This document shows, piece after piece, positions 1 to 10,984 of a DNA stretch of 64,000 nucleotides. A program made the translations under genes and the position numbers. Source of the stretch: Cricetomys ansorgei (taxonomy: Eukaryota > Chordata > Mammalia > Rodentia > Nesomyidae); assembly GCA_026225945.1 (NCBI GenBank), contig JAMJFZ010000239.1:30394501-30458500 (forward strand). Direction: 5' to 3'. Position 1 is the first letter of the stretch. Every line of letters starts with the position of its first letter. Under the pieces are notes generated by a model, which was not told the origin of the DNA, ran no database searches, and worked only from the letters and a program-made list of their open reading frames with translations.

Positions 1-189
1 AGTTTTAAATATGAGAATTTTAACTCTGGTCCAAAATTTTTAGACTTCAGCAAAATAAGTATTTGGGGAAAGAGAAAAATACTTTAAATCATTGCCTGGT
101 TTCATACAGTGATAAAAATTTAACCCAAGGTTCTGTATCTATTAGGTAAGCAAGCATTATACCAACTGAACTATAGTCCAAGTCTCCCC

Positions 190-480
190 TCTTTTAATTT
201 TTTGAAGAGGTGCTTTGTCATTTTTCATAGCCAATGAGCCATCTTCTACTCTATAACAACGTGCACATATTGTTGCTCATATCCTCACCAATATTTTCTA
301 TTTTGTTTCATATTGTTCTATAATAGTCAATCCTAACTAGTGTGTGATGGCAAGAAAATAACATTCTATTCACATTTACTTGATAGCTAATTGATGCCAA
401 GAATCTTTTCACATAGTCATTTGCCTTGTATTTGTCTTCATTGGGGAAAAATGCTTCTAGTCCTTTTCTAAAGTCAAATA
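190..480 (-). mobile_element. Ancient L1 (L1M-type) 3' fragment, antisense
   Basis: Read on the plus strand, this stretch follows in order the reverse complement of the 3' end of mammalian L1 ORF2. The anchors are CTCACCAATATTTTCTATTT near 285, a block around AACTAGTGTGTGATGG near 335, CTAATTGATGCCAAGAATCT near 390 and a TTTGCCTTGTATTTGTCTTC block near 420. Divergence is high, so the copy is old and non-functional. It is 5' truncated and no reading frame survives. Confidence 0.7.
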
Positions 481-618
481 AATTGGTAACATTTTTAGTA
501 TAAGTCAGGATATAGTATGAGTGGTTTTTTTTTTTGAAAGTTAGAATTCAGTGTCTATTTCTTATCTTAAAATCTACAAAAATATTCATTCTCCAAACAG
601 ATGCAGATTATCATAAGC

Positions 619-918
619 CTATCTTCTAATACGTTTTATAATGTTTTTGGCTACTTTCACTATTTCTTGTCCCTCTTGTTTTCTCAGGTTAAATGGGCAC
701 TCCATGAAGGTAAAGAACCAGTGTGGGTAATCATTATACATGTCTGAGTACACAGAACTGGTATTTTTCAGATTAACCTGGGGATTCAAAGTAATATATA
801 TGTGCTCATTATTGAATCTCCAAACAGGCTCTGTGATGTAGAGCACCATCATTATTGCAATTCTTTTACTTAAGGAACCAAGAGTAGGGAAGTCAAAGAG
901 CTTGTAGAAACAGAATGT
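619..918 (-). other. 100-codon open frame of unknown origin
   Basis: An uninterrupted minus-strand frame runs from just after a TAA at 919-921 to a TAG at 619-621. It includes a possible ATG at 850-852 that leaves 77 codons. The translation has a hydrophobic run (RIAIMMVLYITEPVW) followed by a mixed polar part and a basic C-terminus (KNIIKRIRR). I recognise no domain or family. The frame abuts a MaLR LTR at 925, so it could be a scrap of a processed pseudogene cut by that insertion. Chance is the simplest explanation, because frames of similar length occur elsewhere in the window inside repeats. No splice acceptor or Kozak context stands out. Confidence 0.2.
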
Positions 919-924
919 TTAGAT

Positions 925-1305
925 ACTTTTCTGTTGCTGTGATAAAAAAACAACAACAGCAATAACTTGATAAAACAAAATAAAAGAAAGAACCATTCAT
1001 TTTGGCTCTCACTTCAAGGTATACTCCACCACAATGGAGAAGTCAAGGCAACAGGTACTTGAAGCAGTTGGCCACATTGTATCTGCAGTCAGTAAGAAAG
1101 AGAAATGAATGCTTTGTTTAACTCACCCTCGACTTATTATTCAGCCCACAAACTCAGCCTAGAGTATGGTGCTACCCACAGTGAGCAGATTTTTTCATAT
1201 TAATTTTCCTCACCAAGATAATCTCCTACAGATATATATGCCCAGAAGCCAATCTCTTAGATTCTAGATCTCACCACATTAACAGTTGAGATTAACCATT
1301 GCACA
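925..1305 (-). mobile_element. MaLR solo LTR (MTC-like), antisense
   Basis: The plus strand follows the reverse complement of a rodent MT-type ERVL-MaLR LTR. It opens with TTTTCTGTTGCTGTGATAAA, then a CATTTTGGCTC block, a CACATTGTATCTGCAGTCAG block at about 1072-1092, a GGTGCTACCCACAGTGAGCA block near 1168, and ends with GAGATTAACCATTGCAC. An A-rich CAACAACAGCAATAA insertion sits near the start. The terminal dinucleotides are degraded and I see no clear target duplication. No internal retroviral sequence is attached, so it is a solo LTR. Confidence 0.82.
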
Positions 1306-1334
1306 AGCACTGCTAATAAACAATCTAGACCCAA

Positions 1335-1480
1335 GTAATGATATAAATTTCTAGATTTCTTATCTTATTAAATCTTTTCCTCTGTATATTGGATATAGCA
1401 GCATCTGACACAGAGCACGAACTCAACAAATGCTAGATGTACGGATGGGTAGGTAGGTGAATAAACAGATGGACGGCAAC
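1335..1480 (+). mobile_element. Possible MIR 3' half
   Basis: The segment near 1405-1440 (CTGACACAGAGCACGAACTC then AACAAATGCTAG) resembles the MIR 3' end, in which a low-frequency-gene-like CTGGCACATAGTAGG block is followed by CTCAATAAATG. The preceding CTTATTAAATCTTTTCCTCT is AT-rich, as expected of that region. The match is short and diverged, and chance similarity is possible. Confidence 0.4.
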
Positions 1481-1802
1481 ATTAAACCTAGAAACATCCA
1501 AAATCAAATTATAAATTAAGTCCAACAAAATATTTTGATTCACAAAATAATGTTATTTTGTTTCACAGAACAAGTTAGAGGCACGTCTGCTTTCTATAGT
1601 AGAGACAAGGTCAAGGTGAAGAGCAAACTAGTGAAGATCCAGATTCAAATATGAAATGTTAATGTTAAAAGCTAAAGCATCCTAGAGGAGACAGAAATAT
1701 AAGGTTCGGCTTTGGCAATTGCTAATTATCAAGGTACAAGCAAGAGAACCAGGTGAGTAAAACAGTAAAAACAATAGAACTTGATCTTTAAGCCTCTTCT
1801 TC

Positions 1803-1837
1803 AAAACAAAACAAAAACAAAAACAAAAAAACAAAAT
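1803..1837. repeat. (AAAAC)n A-rich simple repeat
   Basis: The run is made of AAAAC and AAAC units. It looks like the tail of a lost retroposon, but no SINE body is recognisable upstream. Confidence 0.8.
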
Positions 1838-3058
1838 CTTAACTTCACGAGTTGCTTATAACATTTTCCTCAAATCCCCTTTATTCTCAAAGCACAGGCA
1901 GGGCTGTGATCCCGAGTGTGATAAAGGACTGATTGGCAGGTAAACAGAAGTCTGATCATCACGCTCATCACTTTGATGGTCTTATAAAGCCAGTTCTGAA
2001 AGTCTTTAAAGGCGTAAACTTTAAAAGGACTCAAAAATTGGCAGGACTCTTCTGGACACTTGGAAACTAGTAAATTATTTTCTGTGTGAATTGTGCAATA
2101 TACTTTTACTACAGTTATAAAGCAAATGGGTACAAAACTCACTCGACCTTCATTACACCCTATACAGTGTTTCTCATTCACACAAAACTACCTCCTATGG
2201 GCTTATCTCGTTTCCAAGTCATGAGTGACTTGGCTTTGTCAATTCGGATCGTGGATGATTCATCTTATGAAAGTCTCGCTGTGTGGACATATTACGTTGT
2301 ATGGGTTTTTCACACTGGGAGGAAATAATGCAACTGAATGACAAGAATTGAAAAGTTATGTTTTCCAAGAGCTAGAGAACTGTATAAATTTCCAGAGTGG
2401 AAGCAAGAGGTAATTGCCAGATTCCAACCACACATGGTTGTGAAAATCTTCAAAGGAAAATTCCGAGAAGCCAAAATTCTACTGTTTCCTTTGTAGTTGT
2501 TTGAAAATAAAGCAAGCAGCTGGTATCCCTTTATTTGCACATCTGAAAGTACGCAGCAGTGTGGCAAATGGCTTTCTGAGATGAATAGTGTTCCTATTAA
2601 AATCATTAAGTCATTAGGTCTTCTTGAAGATCTAGAAGTTCCTAGAAGAAGAACTTCCTATTCTCAAGTGAAATACAGCTTAACCTTCTTAGAAGAAACT
2701 GTGTTATAAAACACATGTGGGAATATGTAAAATATTCCATATAGATGCTTCCTGAGTGGTAGTGGCAACTTCTTGTGCCAACTATCAAGGATTAAGTACT
2801 TTGCATTCCCACACGAAGATTCTTACAATTATATCTTGAAGGTCATATATACACATCATCTGTATTTTCACTTACTCATGTGACTTCCCAATGTAGAGGT
2901 TGAGCACGCTTGATTCAAAAATATAAAACCATTTTAAAGTATATTTCCTATTATTTATTGGGGGTGAGGGTACATGTGTCATGGTGAGCTTGTGATGTCA
3001 TAAGACAACTCTCAATAGTCAACTCTGTCCTTTCACCATGGGTAGAGGCAAACTCAAG
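1838..3058. other. Unique-looking non-coding stretch
   Basis: I find no known repeat and no credible exon. Several frames of 60-103 codons cross this region on both strands without domain content. The block at about 2130-2300 keeps a few CpGs (CACTCGACC, AATTCGGATCGTGG, TACGTTG), more than its surroundings, which may reflect constraint or a younger origin. Confidence 0.5.
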
Positions 3059-3455
3059 TGCCTCAGTTAGTTTCAACTCTCACCTCAACACCAACCTATA
3101 GTCACCTGGGAAGGGGAAGTTTCAATTGTGGAATTGCCTCCATTAGATTGGTCTGTGGGATCTTCTTGATTGTTAATCGACAGGACAAGGCCCAGCCCAC
3201 TTTGGGTGGTAGCACCCCTGAGCAGGTGATCCTGGGCTATAGAAGAAATAGAAATGAGCAAACCATGGGAAGCAAGCCAGTAAGCAGTTTTTTACTCCAT
3301 AGTCTCTGCTTTAGTTCCTGCCTCCAGTTTCCTGCCTTTAAGTCCTGTCATGGCTGTCGTCAATGATGAGTTATGAAATGTAAGCCAAATAAACCCTTTG
3401 CTCCCTGAGTTGCTTTAATCTGTGTTTTACCATGGCAACAGGGAAAACTATGTCA
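3059..3455 (+). mobile_element. MaLR solo LTR (MTC/MTD-like)
   Basis: The order of blocks is that of a rodent ERVL-MaLR LTR in sense direction. They are ATAGTCACCTGGGAAGGGG near 3099, TTGATTGTTAATCGACAGG near 3168, AAGCAAGCCAGTAAGCAG near 3271, GTAAGCCAAATAAACCCTTT at 3381-3400 and a CATGGCAACAGGGAAAACTA block ending TGTCA at 3455. The AATAAA at 3390-3395 is the expected polyadenylation signal. The element starts TG and ends CA. Flanking TCAAG and TCAGT match at only 3 of 5 positions, so a target duplication is not secure. Confidence 0.87.
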
Positions 3456-3702
3456 TCAGTCTTGGTAGATATCATTTTTATCTACTGAGCCATCTTGTCA
3501 GCCCTCAAAATTGAAAACATTTTGGATTGTACTGATAAATTTTCAAACTAGGGAGAATTTGGGATTTTTGCATAAAACATGTTCAATTTGTTAAACCTAT
3601 GAAACTATTTCAAAATCCAAAAACAAAGCTGAAAAATGTTTGGTCCCCAGGATCTTGAAATAAGAAATGCTTAATGATTTTTGGAAGAATATAATTTCCC
3701 CC

Positions 3703-3708
<6 letters not shown>

Positions 3709-3739
<31 letters not shown>

Positions 3740-3796
3740 ATTATATATGTATGTGTATATATATGTGTGTGTATGTGTGTGTGTGTGTATGTGTAT
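3709..3796. repeat. (TA)n/(TG)n microsatellite
   Basis: An alternating TA run passes through TATATATGTATGTG intermediates into a (TG)n run. Compound alternating purine-pyrimidine tracts like this vary in length between individuals. Confidence 0.95.
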
Positions 3797-4380
3797 ATCT
3801 CTTTTCCCTTAATTTCCTCTTCTCTTCATCACCTCCTTTCCTCCATTTATGCTAAGATTTCCTTTAAGTCTTTCTTTAGCCAGTGGGACGTTTGCTAACA
3901 TAAATGAAGCCAAAGTCATTCTTCTATTATACCACACCCACATGCCCCACCCATTTTCTGCCATAAGTTCTAAAAATATCCCCTCAAGTAGCAATTCAAT
4001 GGTACCACATTTTCTAGGACCTGATCCTGCTATACAGGAACATATCTTTCATTCACTTGGACTCTTATCTAAGATCGTATAATAAAATTCCTTTTCTAAA
4101 CTCACCCTCGCATTGCTATGAAATGCATTCTTTGAGTCCTTGAGACAATGGATTCCAAAAACCCTGGCTTGAGCTTGTCACTGATGTTTCTGACACTTTA
4201 CTTCTCCATATACACACACTCGAGGTAAGCAAGCCTCTGTCACCCTCAAATAGTCCCACTTTCCCCCATTTTGAAAAGAATACTCTCAAGGAAGTCTTTA
4301 ATTCTGGAAGAATATAAATCCATGGACAGACAAAATAAGCAGGTCTACAGCCTACTACCGACAAGTAGATGACAAAACAA
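3797..4380. other. Unresolved; LTR-like tail near 4080
   Basis: The segment has two weak hints of retroviral LTR origin. One is AGCCAGTGGGACGTTTGCTA at about 3879, which resembles a block in MLT1-type LTRs. The other is an ATAATAAAATTCC signal followed by CTAAACTCACCCTCGCATTG at 4078-4116, which reads like a polyadenylation signal and R/U5 junction. A similar junction occurs near 57712. Neither match is enough for a named element, and nothing coding is visible. Confidence 0.35.
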
Positions 4381-5589
4381 AATGCTTGTGGTTCTAATTG
4401 CTTAGTTTTGAAGGCTTTTATATGGCATTATTGTAGTAATGACTAACTAACACATTTGTGGTGTGTTTTGACTGGTTTTTTATCTAAAGAACACTCATAG
4501 TTATAGTTCCAAGAAGTCAAGAGACATTAGGTACAAGAGTCTTGTACCTAAGAAATTATAACACCTGGAGATGGGATTGGTTTGTCATGGGGCAGTGTTT
4601 ATAGAAGAGTCTTCAAAATGAGACAAAATATACCCAGACCTACCTAAAAGGTGAGGAAAAAGCAGCTACATGTCATGGTAGGAAGGAGCTGTACCAACCA
4701 CAGGTGGAACTCCATAATAGCCTAGGAAATGATCAATGTGGTCCCAGAACAGACCTTGTGTAGGTGTTTTCTCTGGTTGCTATGGCCCAGTGGAGGGAAA
4801 TAAACTATAACACAAGAAAAAGTCATCAATCTACAGAGAATTGCACTGAAGTTGTTTTTAACCAAAATAAACATTAGAGAATCATATTTTAATTTTGTAA
4901 ATGGATGGGATGACGCTAAAGAAGCTAGGCAAATTAAACTGTATATTTCAACAGCAAAGGTTGGCTGAGAATTTAGTCATCTATGTAAGTCAGTTCCCCC
5001 TGCCACTCAGAAGAAAGCTGATGATATTCTATTCCAAGAACCCCATGTTTGTATATTATATCTCATAGATTGTGTTCAAGTTAAGGGTAATGTTAGAAAT
5101 CTCCGTTTCAAAGTAAAATTGAAGTTCAGGAAAACAAGTAACAACACCACCAAAATATCAGCCATCCTCAAATCGATGGAATATTTTGTTAAATTATTCA
5201 TTCCCATTTCTTTCCTTCAAACCTATCTTAGTGTTCTAAATGACACATACAACATTTTAAGTCCTTTTACTTTGTAATTTGTATCTATATGAAAGGATAC
5301 ACAACAGGAATATATTGCAAAGCAAAATAGTAAATCACTTGGGAATGCCTCCAAACTCTTATTGTGTAACCATTGCAGCTGGGGAATTTGCATTTATCAT
5401 ATCTTATTTTCACAATTCTCCTACGTATACACTTGTATATCTGAACACACACTTAATATTCTTTTTCTTTGAATAATATAAATAGTGTTATATCACAATA
5501 GTGCATATACAATATTCTAAGACTGTCTTGTAGTCTCAAAATTCAGCTGAGTTTTGTTTTGGGTTTTGGTCCATTCATTTCTGTACCCA
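4381..5589. other. Unique non-coding stretch
   Basis: I see no repeat I can name, no RNA gene and no credible exon. Composition is AT-rich. Repeats too diverged to recognise by eye may be present. Confidence 0.5.
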
Positions 5590-5720
5590 CATACTATTTA
5601 ATTGTGTAAATATCACATACTTTGTAAGTTAATTTGCTTATTAGTTGATAGTTGGGCTGTTTCCAGTTTTGTCCTGTTAGAAATAATTGTTCTATAAAAG
5701 TCTCCCTTGCTGAACATGAA
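5590..5720 (-). mobile_element. Ancient L1 3' fragment, antisense
   Basis: The block ACTTTGTAAGTTAATTTGCT followed by TTAGTTGATAGTTGGGCTGT and TTCCAGTTTTGTCCTGTTAG (about 5619-5680) parallels a familiar stretch of the reverse complement of L1 ORF2. Similarity fades after about 5700. The downstream sequence to 6224 is AT-rich and unassigned and could be a continuation too decayed to call. Confidence 0.5.
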
Positions 5721-6224
5721 TGAGAATTTCTCCAGTTTGATTATAAGACACGAATTATATAGTATGTACAGATCCATGTTTCCACAGGTCACACCAATAG
5801 GATTCCCCATAACTGCATATATAACCCACACACTGGAATTCTCTGACTTTTTAGGACTTTCATCTTTGTTGTGTGTTAGGGGAGGCATTTGGGCAACTTG
5901 TGTTCCTCATTTTATTCAAATGGAAACTTTTTCAAAACATGTTAAGATAGTTTTGTTAGGTGCTTGCAGGTTTACACTTACAACTTTTTGCTGCGTTTAG
6001 TTTTTCGACCCCATGTGATCTTCTTTCCTATCTTCACTGATACTTGTCAAAGCATATTTCTGCTGATACCAAAATATTTACCCCAATTATATTTGCATCC
6101 TTTAACCATATATATTCTTAAATTATGGTTACTGTTTTTCTACTCTCAGCTTTTTCCTGAATTTCCCCAGAAGTTATTGAGTTATAATTATCAATGACTG
6201 GACACCTGGAGGGTCTACAACACT

Positions 6225-6430
6225 ATGTTTTGATGTGTGAAATGAAAACCACAATTCAGCTAATTAACAAATTCATCACTTCATAAAGTTGCTTAAGTGC
6301 GTTATTAACTGTACTCAGCATGGTACATTCGATCCTTTGTAAGCCATCACTCAGCTTTATCCCAGATTTTTACCTGTTAGTCCACGTAAGGAATGGTCCT
6401 CATTACAAGTGTTGACAAATGGGTATTTTC
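6225..6430. mobile_element. L1M 3' UTR-like fragment
   Basis: AGCTAATTAACAAATTCATC at about 6258, a CACTTCATAAAGTTGC block, then ATTAACTGTACTCAGCATGG and TACATTCGATCC near 6302-6335 follow the order of an old mammalian L1 3' UTR. That UTR combines an AATTAACATATCCATCACC motif with a TTAACTATAGTCACC motif and CTGTACATTAGATCC. I am unsure of strand. The fragment is short and non-coding. Confidence 0.5.
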
Positions 6431-9269
6431 TATCCTTTTAAATTGTATGCTTTACCACAATTCTTTCTCTTCTTTTCTCTTGAAATTTTGGAATAATAAA
6501 TTTTTTGCCTACTTCATCTTTTCCTCTGCTATTTGACAGTTGTATCCTCTACTTAGATTTTTTGGTAACTACCTTAGAGTATTACCATGAGAACTTTTAT
6601 ATTATAATCGCCCTTCTAAGCAATCCAAACCCATAAGTTATTTTAATTCTGATGAGGCCATTTTTAAACTACAGGCTAATTTTGGACAGTATTCCAACTG
6701 TTTCTCTTTTTAATATGAAAAAGATTATATGTTCTTAGTGATTTAGAGATAAACTAAAATAAATTCATGTACAAACCTGTCCTAACTTGACCCTAGAAAT
6801 AAAATACGCCACAAGCTGAGGAGCAGGTTTGTTCCTGCTTCAGTTCATGTGCTCATGTCTCACAGTGAAAAAGATACATTAATGTGGCCAAGAAGGTACA
6901 AAACCAACCTATAGAGGGCAGTGGGAGAGATATCAGAGCAGCAAACCAGGATCTATCTGATGCAGACAAAAATCATCTGAGAAGATTAACATCAGATGTA
7001 GTGTGGGGAGCTGTAGCTCTCTAGGCCTTCATGAAAACCATCCTAGAGACTCAATAAATCCCTACCAGAGAGGAAATGGGGGCACAGTGGGGGTTTCTTA
7101 CAGCATTATCATCTTCCCTTCAGAGGAGGAGGCCTTGGCAAACAGCTATCACATTCTTCTTTTAGGGGATTCTTCCCCTCTATCTAATAATGCAGGACTG
7201 TCCAACAGCTGGAATGCTTCTTGTCGATAAGAAGGTTTTTGTTTGTTTGTTTGTTTAGCTTTTCTTCTTCCTCCTTTACTAACTAGTGAATCGAGAAAAG
7301 GCATCACCCATCTTGCAGCTAATATGATGACCTCTAGTCTTCATGATGACAGTTGACTAAGAAGAGAAGTGTCTAAGAAGGCCAGTAGAGCATGAAACAT
7401 AGCCACTAAAATCTGAAAGAGTCAACTTATAGTTTGCAGAAATATAATCAATTGGTGATACAATGAACCCACAACTGTGCTTTGACAAAGTATTCCGTAG
7501 GGTATGAGGATGACTTAGTGGATATAACAGCAATAAGATGTGTTTAAAAGAGGAAAATCTAACATTAGAGTGACCTTTGTGTGAGTCTACAAATTCTGTA
7601 AGAGCATTTAAATGTTGATGAATTGCTGCCCATCACAGCCTCTGCACCATCCTCCTCGAACCTTCAAATGTAGCATTGAAGCTCCGTTTCTTTTGACTGT
7701 TGGCAATCTATAGATCTCCAGATCTGTGAACAGGAAAAGTTCCTCTTATAATCATGATTGAATTTTCATTGCTCTTAGTCGATTTTACTGCCTTAGCATC
7801 CCACTTCCCAGATAGCCTAGGAACTGCTGTTAACTTCATCCTGCATTCATTGCTCACATTCTCTTGCACTATTCTCATGGGATACTGAGATCCACCGGGC
7901 CAACTGCCAACCCAACATTCTGAATACCTATGCTTTAGGTTAGCAGATGTGAACATACTCTGTCTATCTGAATTCAATAGATGCTACATTTGCAAAACCC
8001 AAAGGAGCACTCTATCTAGTAACCATAGTCATAATTTTTATGAGCTTTATGAAGAGATGATACAGGGAAGGCCAAGAAATATGAGAAACAGAGAAATATG
8101 AGATTTCATTTTATAAGTATTTGTATTCACACATCAATAATACTCCAGTCCTTGGTGGATGCCCATACTCTGCCAATGAAAATTGTTGTTTAGAATTAGC
8201 AAAAGTTGATAACTCATGCCACCATCTGCATAAAGGTATTCTGTGTAGTGATTTTTTTCTGCTTGCACAGTAATAGCCCTCATAGAAGAAACTGTTTTCC
8301 TTCGCCTGAGCTGACCTGTGCGTGTTTAGTTTGGTAGGGTGCTGAAGCCACAATAGTGTACTCCTCTTAGTGGGTTCTGTTAATGGAGATTGAATCTCTG
8401 AGCAAGACAATGATAAAAATTCAACCTTCATGAGCAGATCAGAGAATACAAGGTTGATATGTGTAGAACAGCACCAAAGCTTTGTTATCTTTGATCATGA
8501 AAGGCCACAATTGAGTAAACCTCAACCACCACGAGGCAGACAGCTTGAACAGTTCTCTCATTTTCAGTCAACTCGTTGTTACTAGTGAATTCCATTTCCA
8601 AAAGTCATAGATTCTGACTTTGGGTTTTGAAAACAGTTGGATCTTAGTAGCATTTTTCTATCTTCAAATGAGAAATAGCATAAAATCTACTTTTAGATCC
8701 TCACCCTTTTAAAGTAAAAAATTACGTTAAGTAGCTGTTTGTCAAGCACAAATCTAACATTTTATTGAACAGAAACCTATCTATTAAGATCAGAATTAGA
8801 CTTCAAGAACTACAAAGCAAGGAAATCTATACTTAGAACATGTATAAAAATGCCTCAAATAACAGAATTGGCTCTGGTCAGCCAGAAATGATAGGATGCT
8901 TTTAGGCGACAGCAAATATTCATTCTACTGAAATCATAAACAAAATCCCTCTAGAGGTTCCATAGACAACTGGCAGGAAAAGGAACTGAGAAAACAAAGT
9001 CAAACGCCAAGTCATAAAGACCCCCTTCCTTTCTGTCCCCACACACTCAGTCACACATGTGTGTTAACAAGTCTTACAGATAGATGTGTACACACACATA
9101 CAATCTAACCCTAATTCTCTGTAGATTCATCTATATGTATCTCCCTTGAGAAGGTGATCCATAAGGATTTGGGTTCATAAAATACCTTCTGAAGAGATGA
9201 AACATAATGAGAGAATGGCAGAACAGATGTGAAAGAAAAATTGAGTGAGGAGAAATGGAGGGGAAGACA
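6431..9269. other. Unique non-coding stretch with a GTTT tract
   Basis: I see no recognisable mobile element in this 2.8-kb block, apart from a short (GTTT)n tract at 7233-7257. Frames of 75-106 codons occur (for example minus-strand 8111-8431) but have no domain content. The YYCAS string in that frame is not supported by any immunoglobulin framework residues. Confidence 0.5.
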
Positions 9270-9766
9270 ACGGAGCAGGATGAACATTGTTTCCTTAAAA
9301 ATTTCGTGTAGGCAACTTCATTGTAAAAACAGAGACCATTACAGAAAACACAACCAAGTTGTGGAGCCTATTCCCTCTACATAACAATCCCTGCACCTGA
9401 GGCCCAGGGAACATTATGGAAGAGGAGTAGAAAGGTTGTAAGAGCTAGAAGATCAGGGAGTTTGCTGTGAGATTGTCTCCTAAGAATGCCAGAAGCTCCA
9501 CCCATAATGTTGCACCAATAAGATTACCTCTTGCTGAACAAGAACAGTAGCAATAGACACGTTAGTATGGATGGGGAAAAGCCCACAAGTCCTCAACCTT
9601 ACACAAAGAACTACAGGCAACTAAGGAATGCTGGGAGCAGGAGAAATAATCTTCACCAGGGAAGAGCCCATGAGTTGGTTGCCCAATACCAAGTGGTTAG
9701 CCCCAAAAATATACACATGCAAGTAATATTATGTAGATGATAACAGGTTGTATTTACATATTTAGG

Positions 9767-9811
<45 letters not shown>

Positions 9812-9945
9812 TGTGTGTGTAACAATTAATGGGAAAGAGGCCATTAATTTGACAGAAAGCAAGCAGGGCATATGGGAGGATTTGCAAGAAGAAAAGAGAA
9901 AGGGCAAATGATGCAGTTATATTATGATTTCAAAAAAATCATTTT
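9270..9945 (+). mobile_element. Rodent L1 (Lx-type) 3' UTR, 5' truncated
   Basis: This is a long ordered match to the murine L1 3' UTR. Landmarks are AGACCATTACAGAAAACACA at 9332, a CCTGAGGCCCAGGGAACATT block near 9398, GAAGAGGAGTAGAAAGGTTG at 9419, a TGCTGTGAGATTGTCTCC block near 9464, ATGGATGGGGAAAAGCCCAC at 9568, GGTTAGCCCCAAAAATATAC at 9695, ACAGGTTGTATTTACATATT at 9743 and AACAATTAATGGGAAAGAGG at 9821. It ends in the A-rich tail before 9950. A (TG)n tract has expanded inside it. The element contains no ORF2 and is a typical 5'-truncated dead copy. Confidence 0.9.
9775..9821. repeat. (TG)n microsatellite inside the L1 UTR
   Basis: An ATATAT leader turns into a TG run broken by one TTTG. 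It sits where many rodent L1 3' UTRs carry a short alternating stretch, so it is probably an expansion of native L1 sequence. Confidence 0.95.
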
Positions 9946-9958
9946 TAAATTATATGTA

Positions 9959-10210
9959 GGGAAGGTGCTGTAGCTCAGCTGGTAGGGTATTTGCCTAGCA
10001 TGCAAGAAGCCCTGGCTTCCATCCTTAGTACCACATATGCATATATGCATACATATATACAAACACACATACATACGTATACATACACATATACACACCA
10101 TACATGACACTATATGGGTTGGGAGGTAGAGGGAGGGAGATCAGAAGTTCAAGGTCATCATTGGCTACTCTGTGAACTCAAAGCCAGCCCAAGCATAAGA
10201 TTGTCTCACC
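9959..10210 (+). mobile_element. B4 SINE (ID head plus B1-like body)
   Basis: The left part (9962-10033) is tRNA-derived: TGTAGCTCAGCTGGTAGGGT forms box A and GGCTTCCATCC sits where box B should be, with CTAGCATGCAAGAAGCCCTG between. The right part (about 10120-10210) has GGGAGATCAGAAGTTCAAGG, TCATCATTGGCTAC and AAAGCCAGCCC, the B4/B1 body. The two halves are separated by an expanded CATATATGCATACATATA-type microsatellite at 10034-10100. It is not a functional tRNA gene, because the acceptor stem and anticodon arm cannot be formed. Confidence 0.87.
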
Positions 10211-10809
10211 AAAGTCACACAGAAGTCTCTTCTCCCTCCCTTTCCCATCCTGGCCCTGTACTTTAAACTTTTTCATTCTTTCCTTAGTCTGCCTGCTTAT
10301 AATAATACCTGATAAAATTAAAAATATTCTTCCCTTAACCTCTATGAATATTTGAGGTCTCTCATAACTGTTCAAATATCTACTTTTCTCTTTCACTCAA
10401 GTACATATGAATGTAATGCACTCTCTCTCCTGAACTCCAATATTCAACCCTTTTACTCACAGCTGCTGCCAAAATTCAAGGCTCCTACTGTCTCACCATT
10501 GTGACTCTCAGTCATTTTTCAATCCAAAATATTTCTCTCACTATTTTGTTAATGTAAAAGGTTGTTTCGTATTTAAACTAGGCTTTTGAGTAGTTTCAAC
10601 CTCAAAACGTTTTCTCGACACACACCTGACATGTGTCAGGAAACAGCAGCCCTGCAAATGTCATACTTCTATCCCTCACCTAATTATCCTCAAAGGAGAA
10701 GTCACTCAGGCAGTAACATGGTTTAAATGGCAGCTCTACCACACTGTTCTTTTACCCAGGAGATCCATAGTAGCAGGTGAGACAGTACTCTTGCCTAAGA
10801 AGATTTGTT
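10211..10809. other. Unique non-coding stretch
   Basis: Nothing nameable is visible. A near-palindrome CCTGACATGTGTCAGG (7-bp arms, 2-nt centre) lies at 10625-10640 and could be a weak helix-loop-helix type site, though a single occurrence proves nothing. Confidence 0.45.
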
Positions 10810-10925
10810 TGCAGGCTCTGCATGCCTAGAATCCCAGCATTCAAGAGAGTAAGGCAGTAGGATCACACTAGGTGTGTGATCATTGAGTCTAGCATGAACT
10901 ACACAGCAAGGCATGGCTATGAAGA
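10810..10925 (+). mobile_element. Old B1/B4-type SINE fragment
   Basis: GCAGGCTCTGCATGCCTAGA then ATCCCAGCATTCAAGAGAGT, AAGGCAGTAGGATCAC and ACTACACAGCAAGGC follow the 7SL-derived B1 plan. That plan is a promoter B box, then a GAGGCAGAGGCAGGAGGATC-like block, then an AGACC-type end. The sequence is diverged and 3' incomplete. Confidence 0.65.
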
Positions 10926-10984
10926 GGGGAGGAAAGGTTGCAATAGTGATAATCAGATAACAAATGCATTAAGCCAATAAGTGC

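Noticed and set aside
8111..8431. YYCAS string suggesting an immunoglobulin V segment
   Set aside because: No upstream framework cysteine or tryptophan, no recombination signal (CACAGTG plus ACAAAAACC) at the right spacing.
9962..10033. tRNA-like sequence with box A and degenerate box B
   Set aside because: It cannot fold into a full cloverleaf and continues into a B4 body, so it is a SINE head and not a tRNA gene.
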